Shown here in pieces: positions 1 to 4,952 of a stretch of DNA of 7,248 nt (its first letter is position 1; each line of letters opens with the position of its first letter). The stretch comes from an uncultured Eubacteriales bacterium (GTDB taxonomy: Bacteria > Bacillota > Clostridia > UBA1381), in NCBI GenBank assembly GCA_900556575.1, contig USPO01000074.1, positions 1-7,248 of the forward strand, written 5' to 3'. A model generated the notes under the pieces. The model was given only the letters and a program-made list of their open reading frames with translations, was not told the DNA's origin and did not search any database. Both the position numbers and the translations under genes were made by a program.

Positions 1-9
1 CTCCATTAA

Positions 10-252
10 TTAGATAATGTTAGACTTCTTTAAAAGAGCCTTTACAGTATCTGTCGGCTGAGCACCGTTACCAATCCACTTCTTAGCTGCCTCAGCATCG
101 ATATTAATCTCTGCCGGATCTGTCAACGGATTGAAAGTACCTATCTCCTCGATAAATCTACCATTTCTCGGATATCTTGAATCTGCTACTACTACTCTGT
201 AGAACGGAGCCTTCTTTGCACCCATTCTTCTTAATCTGATTTTAACTGCCAT
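10..252 (-). CDS. rpsP: 30S ribosomal protein S16
   Basis: This 80-residue protein is ribosomal protein S16, a small-subunit protein that binds 16S rRNA and helps assemble the 30S body. The start MAVKIRLRRMGAKKAPFYR followed by VVVADSRYPRNGRFIEEIG is the classic S16 N-terminus, and the length is normal for the family. An in-frame ATG six codons upstream is possible. I chose the ATG at 252 because GGGAGGTG (261-268) sits 8 bases before it and family members begin at MAVKIRL. It follows ffh by 66 bases with no convincing terminator between, so it is probably in the ylxM-ffh operon. A GGAG on the minus strand at 1-4, just after the stop codon, is probably the ribosome binding site of the next gene outside the window. 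In related genomes that gene is commonly a KH-domain RNA-binding protein, followed by rimM and trmD. Confidence 0.97.
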   Translation of the reverse strand: MAVKIRLRRMGAKKAPFYRVVVADSRYPRNGRFIEEIGTFNPLTDPAEINIDAEAAKKWIGNGAQPTDTVKALLKKSNII

Positions 253-318
253 GTTAAATTCACCTCCCAAAATATTTGTATCTATATAATTAATTGCTTA
301 TTAAAAGCATAATATAGC

Positions 319-1662
319 TTATTTACCAAATCTGAATCTATTCAGCAAGCCGGATTTCTTTTTGCCCGTAAGCTGCTTCATAACCTTTTGCATTTGCTCG
401 AACTGCTTCAAAAGCTGATTTACATCCTGTACTCTTGTACCGCTTCCCTTTGCAATTCTAACCTTTCTGCTTGCTCCGATTATCTTTGGATTCTGTCTTT
501 CCTTCTTAGTCATCGACTGGATAATAGCCTCTATATGAACAAGCTTTTTAGCATTTTCTTCTGTATCAACCTGATCCAAAAGCTTTTTATCCATACCCGG
601 AAGCATACCAAGTATTTGTGAGAAAGAACCCATTTTCTTAATCTGCTTAAGCTGGCTAAGGAAATCATCGAGGTCAAACTGTGATTTTCTAAGTTTTGCC
701 TCCAATTCCGCCGCCTTCTTCTCATCAATGGTTTCCTGTGCCTTATCTATAAGAGTAAGCACATCACCCATTCCGAGAATTCTCGATGCCATTCTATCCG
801 GATGGAACTGCTCCAAATCTCCGAGCTTTTCTCCGATAGACGCATACTTAATAGGCTTTCCTGTTACCTTCTTTACAGACAGCGCAGCACCGCCTCGTGT
901 GTCACCGTCAAGCTTTGATAAGATAACTCCCGAAATATTAAGCTTTGTATTAAATGTTTTTGCAACTGTTACAGCGTCCTGACCTGTCATTGCGTCTACA
1001 ACAAGAAGTGTTTCCTTAGGATTGGTTTCAAGCTTTATTCTCTGAAGTTCAATCATAAGTTCTTCATCAATATGAAGTCTTCCCGCAGTATCCAATATTA
1101 CCGGATCGTTACCATGCTGAATTGCATACTTGACAGCCTCGCTTGCAATAGTTACCGGATCTGTTTCCGTACCCATAGAGAATACCGGAATATCAATCTG
1201 TTTACCGAGTACCTCAAGCTGCTTAATAGCTGCCGGTCTGTAAATATCGCAGGCAACCATAAGCGGACGCTTACGCATTGTTTTCGTAAGATTTAGAGCA
1301 AGCTTTGCTGTTGCCGTTGTTTTACCGGCACCCTGCAATCCGCACATCATAAATACCGTAGGACCTTTTTCCTCAAATTCAAGCTTTGAAACCTCTCCGC
1401 CAATCATCTGAGTAAGCTCCTCATTAACAATCTTTACAATCTGCTGTGCCGGAGTCAATGACTCCATAATTTCGGCACCGAGTGCTTTTTCAGAAATTAC
1501 AGCTACAAATTCCTTTACTACCTTGAAGTTTACGTCAGCCTCAAGTAAAGCGAGCTTGATTTCACGCATTGCATCCTTTATATCTTTTTCCGTAAGCTTT
1601 CCCTTGCCGCGCATTTTCTTGAACACGCCCTGCAATCTGTCGCCAAGACTTTCAAATGCCAT
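319..1662 (-). CDS. ffh: Signal recognition particle protein Ffh (SRP54 GTPase)
   Basis: Ffh binds signal sequences of nascent membrane and secreted proteins, and with 4.5S/6S RNA and the FtsY receptor delivers ribosomes to the translocon. The 447-residue length is typical. An N-terminal helical bundle covers about 1-90. The GTPase domain follows, with P-loop GLQGAGKTT (108-116), DTAGR (191-195), and SKLDGD (249-254) followed by the TRGGAAL element. The methionine-rich M domain runs from about 325 to the end, with the finger-loop segment GMLPGM (352-357) and the RNA-binding SRKVRIAKGSGT (398-409). Two ATGs occur close together. The ATG at 1662 is preferred because AAGGGGAG lies 7 bases upstream of it, whereas the ATG at 1668 would be only about one base from that site. 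The protein also then begins MAFESLGDRLQ as in homologues. It starts 25 bases after ylxM ends, so the two are co-transcribed. Confidence 0.98.
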   Translation of the reverse strand: MAFESLGDRLQGVFKKMRGKGKLTEKDIKDAMREIKLALLEADVNFKVVKEFVAVISEKALGAEIMESLTPAQQIVKIVNEELTQMIGGEVSKLEFEEKGPTVFMMCGLQGAGKTTATAKLALNLTKTMRKRPLMVACDIYRPAAIKQLEVLGKQIDIPVFSMGTETDPVTIASEAVKYAIQHGNDPVILDTAGRLHIDEELMIELQRIKLETNPKETLLVVDAMTGQDAVTVAKTFNTKLNISGVILSKLDGDTRGGAALSVKKVTGKPIKYASIGEKLGDLEQFHPDRMASRILGMGDVLTLIDKAQETIDEKKAAELEAKLRKSQFDLDDFLSQLKQIKKMGSFSQILGMLPGMDKKLLDQVDTEENAKKLVHIEAIIQSMTKKERQNPKIIGASRKVRIAKGSGTRVQDVNQLLKQFEQMQKVMKQLTGKKKSGLLNRFRFGK

Positions 1663-1687
1663 ACTCATGCTCCCCTTTCTTTTTATA

Positions 1688-2044
1688 TCATAATTCCGAA
1701 GATAATTTTTTTGCAAGCTCTTTCAGAGCCTTTATTTTTTCCTCATTGCCTTCGGTTTTGAGACTGTCGATAATGACATTCATCTCCGCAATTCCGGAAC
1801 TGATTTCCATAAAGCGTTTTGCAAGACCGAGCTTTTCCTCATATTCCGCAAGCTGCTTTTCTCCTCTTTTGATACTGTCACGAACACCCTGACGGCTTAT
1901 CCCCTCTTCATCGGCAATTTCGGCAAGCGACAAATCCTCGTTATAATACATATCGAGTGCCGCAAGCTGTTTGTCCGTAAGAAGCTGACCATAAAAATCC
2001 ATCAGCATTGTAACAGTAAGATCTTTTGCTTTAATATCTGCCAT
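1688..2044 (-). CDS. ylxM: YlxM family HTH protein (SRP-associated, UPF0122)
   Basis: This 118-residue protein is YlxM, a small helix-turn-helix protein almost always encoded directly before ffh in Firmicutes. In streptococci YlxM has been reported to interact with SRP components; a precise role here is inferred from that. The sigma-factor region-4-like HTH covers about 22-72: LTDKQLAALDMYY, then SLAEIADEEGISRQGVRDSIKR (39-60), with the recognition helix around SRQGVRDSIKR. The C-terminal half is a charged helical tail. A longer frame reaches 2071, but the ATG at 2044 is chosen because AGAGG (2051-2055) lies just upstream and homologues begin near the LTVTMLMDFYG segment. The gene is the first of the operon, about 33 bases from the predicted transcription start of a consensus promoter. 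Confidence 0.95.
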   Translation of the reverse strand: MADIKAKDLTVTMLMDFYGQLLTDKQLAALDMYYNEDLSLAEIADEEGISRQGVRDSIKRGEKQLAEYEEKLGLAKRFMEISSGIAEMNVIIDSLKTEGNEEKIKALKELAKKLSSEL

Positions 2045-2083
2045 TTCAATACCTCTGTAAAGGTTAATCACTTAACAGGTAAT

Positions 2084-2112
2084 ATTATAACCTATTTCAA
2101 GCAATTTGTCAA
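2084..2112 (-). promoter_or_regulatory. Consensus sigma-A promoter of the ylxM-ffh-rpsP operon
   Basis: On the minus strand, TTGACA (2107-2112) is followed by exactly 17 bases and TATAAT (2084-2089), a perfect match to the housekeeping sigma-A consensus. The predicted start of transcription is near 2077, giving a leader of about 33 bases before ylxM. No operator-like symmetry is visible, in keeping with strong constitutive expression of SRP and ribosomal genes. Confidence 0.9.
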
Positions 2113-2232
2113 GTATTTATATAAATTTATTTATGCTTTTTCCTACAAAATATTTTTAATTTTATTTGGTTTCATATGTGTATTGTGTCTATTTATGACG
2201 ATTATCGGGTATAAGTCCGTCGGGAACACAAG

Positions 2233-2270
2233 AAAAAAATGAGAGCCAAATTATCCGACTCCCATTTTTT
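2233..2270 (-). terminator. Rho-independent terminator after the stalk-domain gene
   Basis: Read on the minus strand, this begins three bases after the stop codon of the 2273-2905 gene. An arm AAAAAATGGGAGTC pairs with GGCTCTCATTTTTT across a nine-base loop, using two G-U wobbles, and ends in a run of seven T. The wobbles pair only in the minus-strand RNA and would be C-A mismatches on the plus strand, which supports minus-strand use. It separates the accessory genes from the ylxM-ffh-rpsP operon. The rest of the gap (2113-2232) is AT-rich and shows nothing else I can support. Confidence 0.88.
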
Positions 2271-2272
2271 AG

Positions 2273-2905
2273 TTAACTGTTTATCACAACGGAATTTGTT
2301 TCTCCGTCCCAGCCTACATTAAATCCGAGTTCTTCCGCCGCCGCTCTGACCGGTACATATAACTCATCATTAACATACCTTGCACAGGCGGCTAACGGTA
2401 TATAATATCCTTCCGCCTGATTTTTGCGCATACCTACAACATAAGGAATTATTTCCAACGAAGTATCATTCCTTGTAAGTCTGGTCACATAAAATTTTTC
2501 GTTATATTCCACTTCGCAGCCCATTTCATCAAAAACTTCTGACGGCACTAAAGTAGTACCATTATACAGCACACACCTATTGCCGTATACCGAACGATTT
2601 CCGTTAATAAGCAACGACATATCTCCAAATTTTAAATCATAATCATTCACAAGCATAGCAGCAAAATCATTATACACTGCCGGACTCTCATATTTTATGC
2701 CGTCCTCTCTTGTTTCAAATCCTGAGATAAGCTTCTCTCCGTATGATAATGTTTTTTCCTCGTCACCCTCCTTGTAAGGATACTGCGAAGCATATTCCAA
2801 TATTACATCGGATACATCATCAACTGTCGGAATATTAGCTGCATATGCACTTGAAATCTGCATTGCACACAATCCGCCTAATAAAAAAGCATAACGTTTT
2901 TTCAT
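2273..2905 (-). CDS. Secreted protein with copper amine oxidase N-terminal-like (stalk) domain
   Basis: This 210-residue exported protein has a signal peptide, MKKRYAFLLGGLCAMQ then ISSAYA, with likely signal peptidase I cleavage after A22. Residues 25-95 are polar, acidic and unassigned. From about 100 to the end it resembles the Cu_amine_oxidN1 / stalk domain common in Clostridia. Two related beta-alpha units are visible: LYNGTTLVPSEVFDEMGCEV (113-132) and the hallmark LYVPVRAAAEELGF (182-195), followed by NVGWDGETNSVVIN. Despite the family name, the domain has no oxidase activity and no copper ligands are evident. In the family it is thought to be a cell-envelope binding or spacer module. 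AAAGGTG lies 7 bases before the ATG. It is the last gene of an exported-protein group, 103 bases after the preceding gene, with no convincing promoter of its own in the gap. Its substrate or partner is unknown. Confidence 0.85.
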   Translation of the reverse strand: MKKRYAFLLGGLCAMQISSAYAANIPTVDDVSDVILEYASQYPYKEGDEEKTLSYGEKLISGFETREDGIKYESPAVYNDFAAMLVNDYDLKFGDMSLLINGNRSVYGNRCVLYNGTTLVPSEVFDEMGCEVEYNEKFYVTRLTRNDTSLEIIPYVVGMRKNQAEGYYIPLAACARYVNDELYVPVRAAAEELGFNVGWDGETNSVVINS

Positions 2906-2925
2906 AAATAATCACCTTTTCACTT

Positions 2926-2946
2926 ATTTTTTATTTTTTCAACTAT
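2926..2946. repeat. 21-base repeat, copy A (other copy 4697-4717)
   Basis: Two T6 runs separated by one A, then CAACTAT: identical over 21 bases to 4697-4717, in the same orientation. Each copy lies upstream of an exported-protein gene read on the minus strand. In this copy CAACT (2940-2944) forms a short dyad with AGTTG (2949-2953). Both copies are also accompanied by AGTTGTTAA further upstream of the gene (2949-2957 here, 4756-4764 in the other). This copy lacks the -10 hexamer found next to the other, so here it is more likely a binding site or remnant than an active promoter. Confidence 0.6.
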
Positions 2947-3008
2947 ACAGTTGTTAATTTCAAAACTCTATAAAAAATCTAACCCTTGGTACTCACATCA
3001 TTAACTAT

Positions 3009-3638
3009 TTAATCGCTTAATACATTAAAGGAATTGTAACATTGATACATTACTTCATTATTCTCTATATTCTCCGATGATATTGCATATATTTTATTAT
3101 TGCTTATATACACTTTACCATATAACTGATAATTACTTGAAATATCCTGTCTGTAACTATATCCCTTATATACTCCGTTATCATATATTACATTGAAATC
3201 ACAAATGCCTTCATATTTTATTCCTTTTGAAGCCTCATACTCTACCAATTCTTCTAAACTTTTTGGTTTAAACGCATTTTCGTCCTTTTCATCAGAAACC
3301 ATAATATGAATTTTGCTCTCATTAAATTTTATATTATATGTATCGGCTTTAAAATTTTTTTCTATATGCCTGCCTTCAAAAAATGATGCTTTCAATGGTA
3401 TTTGCATGGAAAATTTCAACTTATCCGATGTATACATTACCATATTATCATCAATATATTTTTCTTCTCCGTCTCTGTTTATTATTTTTCCGCTATCATC
3501 AATCAACTTGACCGGAACTTCATAAGCATATTCTTCAGGTAAATTGTCACTTTGTCTTATTCTTATTATTGTATTAATCACAAGAAGTATTGCCATTGTA
3601 ATTACAACACCTATTACAAAAATTCTTTGTTTCCTCAT
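3009..3638 (-). CDS. Single-pass membrane-anchored exported protein of unknown function
   Basis: I do not recognise a named family for this 209-residue protein. A short basic start (MRKQR) is followed by one hydrophobic helix at about 6-25 and then the basic IIRIRQ, so the N-terminus should be cytoplasmic and the remaining 180 residues outside. The external part alternates beta-like segments (LKFSMQIPLKASFFEG at 74-89, YGKVYISNNKIYAIS at 173-187) and ends with YQCYNSFNVL. This is a layout reminiscent of PsbP/Mog1-like lipoprotein domains, but that resemblance is only an impression. A GTG twelve bases upstream (3650) is possible. The ATG at 3638 is preferred because AAAGGTGG lies 8 bases before it and overlaps that GTG. 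It sits between the LCP-like and stalk-domain genes, all encoding exported proteins. A lone TATAAT (3659-3664) precedes it without a recognisable -35. Confidence 0.75.
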   Translation of the reverse strand: MRKQRIFVIGVVITMAILLVINTIIRIRQSDNLPEEYAYEVPVKLIDDSGKIINRDGEEKYIDDNMVMYTSDKLKFSMQIPLKASFFEGRHIEKNFKADTYNIKFNESKIHIMVSDEKDENAFKPKSLEELVEYEASKGIKYEGICDFNVIYDNGVYKGYSYRQDISSNYQLYGKVYISNNKIYAISSENIENNEVMYQCYNSFNVLSD

Positions 3639-3687
3639 AATTTTTTCCACCTTTACTTATTATAAAAAGCCAAAAAGTATAAATTTA

Positions 3688-3714
3688 GGGAGTCGGTTCA
3701 TTGCTGCAACTCCC
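3688..3714 (-). terminator. Hairpin after the LCP-like gene, possible partial terminator
   Basis: On the minus strand GGGAGTTG pairs with CGACTCCC around an 11-base loop, an 8-bp stem with one U-G wobble. The wobble would be a C-A mismatch on the plus strand, which favours minus-strand function. The T-rich stretch after the stem (TAAATTTATAC, then T5) is interrupted, so this may attenuate rather than stop transcription of the downstream exported-protein genes. The plus strand has the better T-run but no plus-strand gene to serve. It begins 38 bases after the LCP-like stop codon. Confidence 0.55.
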
Positions 3715-3752
3715 TTTTTATTATTTATCTGTTCGTATACTTATTAATCACT

Positions 3753-4574
3753 CTAATGCTTAAAATATTTAACATTATTTTCAAATACAAATTCACCGTC
3801 CATAATATTGAAATAAACATCATCTTTATCGAGGTTCTTGAATAAATTATATCCATTAATAATATCACCGGCATCGAGATTTGTCTTTAGACTATCCGGA
3901 AGTTCTTTCAAAATATTCAACATAACACTGCTGTTGTATTTATCTTTCTTTTGTTCCAGCAATGCCTTTATCAGACTTTGCTGCATTGCAATTCTTCCCA
4001 TTTCTCCATCCGAATATGTCTGATAAGTACCGTCTTCGCTGATATTTCCTTTTATGTATCGTATAACATTCAGCATTTCATCAGGTGTCAGTTCATGTAT
4101 CCCCGGAGTCAATGATATATGTAAATTCTGTGAATTATCATCATATACCATACCCTGCCCGTCTCCGTAAATATCCGGTATTTCAAATCTGACATTTCCC
4201 ATTTCCGAAAGCACACTCAAAACCGCATCAAAATCCAGCACAATATATTTTTGTATATTTATTTTTGTTTCCGAAGAAAGTTCATTCATAATATCTTCTA
4301 TATTACTGTCCGTAATTTTTCCCGAATATTTTTCTTTTACAAATTGTATATCTTCCGGAATTGACAAAACCGAAAGTTTCTTTTCATTTGAATTAACAGC
4401 TACTACATTTATAGAATCAATTCTTTCCTCACTTTCATCTACTCCTATCACCATGCAGTTCTCTGTTATTGCTGATTTATCTTGAATATTTTCCTGTTTT
4501 CCTTTACAACCGCAAAAACTAAAAAGCATTATGACTGCTAATCCGCCGGCTGCAAGCTTGTTAATCTTAGTCAC
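3753..4574 (-). CDS. Divergent LCP (LytR-CpsA-Psr) family lipoprotein
   Basis: This 273-residue exported protein aligns by eye with the LCP domain, whose usual members transfer wall teichoic acid or capsule polymers from lipid carriers to peptidoglycan. Matching segments are VIGVDESEERIDSINVVAV (42-60), LSVLSIPEDIQ (68-77, normally SIPRD), KYIVLDFDAVLSVLSEMGNV (109-128), LTPGIHELTPDEMLNVIRY (155-173) and GEMGRIAMQQSLIKAL (190-205, normally DFGRxxRQ). Several positions that are normally arginine are changed (E74, I174, M197), while R51, R172 and R194 remain, so catalysis is doubtful. The N-terminus is a lipoprotein-type signal ending FSFCGC, with C23 the likely lipidated residue, instead of the usual LCP transmembrane anchor. 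The start is GTG, 8 bases after GGGAGGAG. Upstream lie two or three promoters, one with direct repeats suited to the neighbouring LytTR regulator. It could be a sensor or binding protein derived from LCP. Confidence 0.78.
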   Translation of the reverse strand: MTKINKLAAGGLAVIMLFSFCGCKGKQENIQDKSAITENCMVIGVDESEERIDSINVVAVNSNEKKLSVLSIPEDIQFVKEKYSGKITDSNIEDIMNELSSETKINIQKYIVLDFDAVLSVLSEMGNVRFEIPDIYGDGQGMVYDDNSQNLHISLTPGIHELTPDEMLNVIRYIKGNISEDGTYQTYSDGEMGRIAMQQSLIKALLEQKKDKYNSSVMLNILKELPDSLKTNLDAGDIINGYNLFKNLDKDDVYFNIMDGEFVFENNVKYFKH

Positions 4575-4598
4575 CTAAAACTCCTCCCATCTTTATGT

Positions 4599-4604
4599 AT
4601 TATA
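4599..4604 (-). promoter_or_regulatory. Possible -10 element close to the LCP-like gene
   Basis: TATAAT on the minus strand about 25 bases before the GTG start, with no good -35 at the right distance (the nearest is TTTAAA-like). Transcription from here would start only a few bases before the ribosome binding site GGGAGGAG. It is a weaker candidate than the promoters at 4686-4713 and 4873-4901. Confidence 0.3.
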
Positions 4605-4685
4605 CATGACAAAAGCATATTTTAAACAAAACAGATAATCATTAAACCCGTTATGTTCTGTCCCCGATTGTCTTTCATTAATTAA

Positions 4686-4713
4686 ATTATAGCATGATTT
4701 TTTATTTTTTCAA
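4686..4713 (-). promoter_or_regulatory. Sigma-A promoter upstream of the LCP-like gene
   Basis: On the minus strand TTGAAA (4708-4713), a 16-base spacer and TATAAT (4686-4691). The -35 and most of the spacer lie inside the 21-base repeat shared with 2926-2946. Transcription would start near 4679 and leave a leader of about 105 bases before the LCP-like GTG. Confidence 0.65.
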
Positions 4714-4717
4714 CTAT
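4697..4717. repeat. 21-base repeat, copy B (other copy 2926-2946)
   Basis: Identical over 21 bases to 2926-2946. In this copy it provides the -35 hexamer and A-rich spacer of the 4686-4713 promoter. Its CAACTAT end (4711-4717) is one arm of a wider dyad with ATAGTTG (4754-4760). Confidence 0.6.
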
Positions 4718-4760
4718 CATGTAATAATTTACACAAATAGTGTGATAATCTACATAGTTG
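4711..4760. repeat. Inverted repeat behind the LCP-like gene's promoter
   Basis: CAACTAT (4711-4717) and ATAGTTG (4754-4760) are perfect 7-base inverted arms. Allowing a 3-base bulge adds GTA/TAC inside them, and a short inner dyad ACAC/GTGT (4731-4734, 4740-4743) lies at the centre. As DNA it covers the zone just upstream of the -35 at 4708-4713, where an activator or repressor would bind. As RNA made from the 4873-4901 promoter it could fold into an extended hairpin. It has no T-run, so it is not a terminator. Confidence 0.45.
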
Positions 4761-4872
4761 TTAACATTTAGGTAAATTCATTTTTGCTCTATACTCTTTT
4801 CGTATAAACAATTAAATCGCCCTTATATTATAAACAACGAAAATATTTTGTATATTTGTTATTTACAGCATA

Positions 4873-4901
4873 AGTATATATTAATTTTTTTCATTTGTCA
4901 A
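4873..4901 (-). promoter_or_regulatory. Sigma-A promoter downstream of the direct repeats
   Basis: On the minus strand TTGACA (4896-4901), exactly 17 bases, then TATACT (4873-4878). It points at the LCP-like gene, whose start is about 290 bases from the predicted transcription start near 4866. The -35 is 10 bases from the nearer of two identical direct repeats, a spacing suited to activation by a regulator bound upstream. Confidence 0.75.
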
Positions 4902-4911
4902 TCTTTATTTT

Positions 4912-4944
4912 ACTGAGCGGTAAATATAGCGACTGAGCGGTAAA
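4912..4944 (-). promoter_or_regulatory. Tandem direct repeat, probable LytTR response-regulator binding site
   Basis: Read on the minus strand, TTTACCGCTCAGT occurs twice without a mismatch (4932-4944 and 4912-4924), start to start 20 bases, about two helical turns on one face. It lies 8 bases after the kinase stop codon and just upstream of the 4873-4901 promoter. LytTR-domain regulators typically bind such pairs of direct repeats upstream of a -35. From memory, the E. coli LytTR regulator BtsR (YehT) recognises direct repeats of the form ACCRCTYA with about 13 bases between, and the core here, ACCGCTCA with 12 between, matches that form. The encoded LytTR regulator about 2 kb away is the obvious candidate to bind here. 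The remaining non-coding stretch 4575-4872 holds two further promoter candidates and a dyad, and no convincing small gene. Confidence 0.75.
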
Positions 4945-4952
4945 ATTTTTTA

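Noticed and set aside
253..318. A TGCTT/AAGCA mini-hairpin between ffh and rpsP as a terminator.
   Set aside because: Five pairs only and no T-run; the genes are more likely co-transcribed.
388..1296. Several plus-strand open frames antisense to ffh (for example 388-621, 728-982, 1072-1296).
   Set aside because: They lack ribosome binding sites and recognisable domains and lie wholly inside the strongly conserved ffh coding sequence.
2906..3008. A separate promoter for the stalk-domain gene, from TATAGT or TATAGA near 2940-2975.
   Set aside because: No -35 at a workable distance could be found, so I did not annotate one; transcription from upstream is the simpler reading.
4620..4786. Short minus-strand frames as signalling-peptide genes, such as a six-codon frame near 4766-4786 and an 18-codon frame near 4621-4677.
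   Set aside because: No ribosome binding site at usable spacing and no peptide hallmark such as an agrD-like core with conserved cysteine or serine and an acidic tail.
4912..4944. The two identical repeats as the start of a CRISPR array.
   Set aside because: Only two 13-base copies with a 7-base gap, no cas genes, and a promoter position that fits a regulator binding site.
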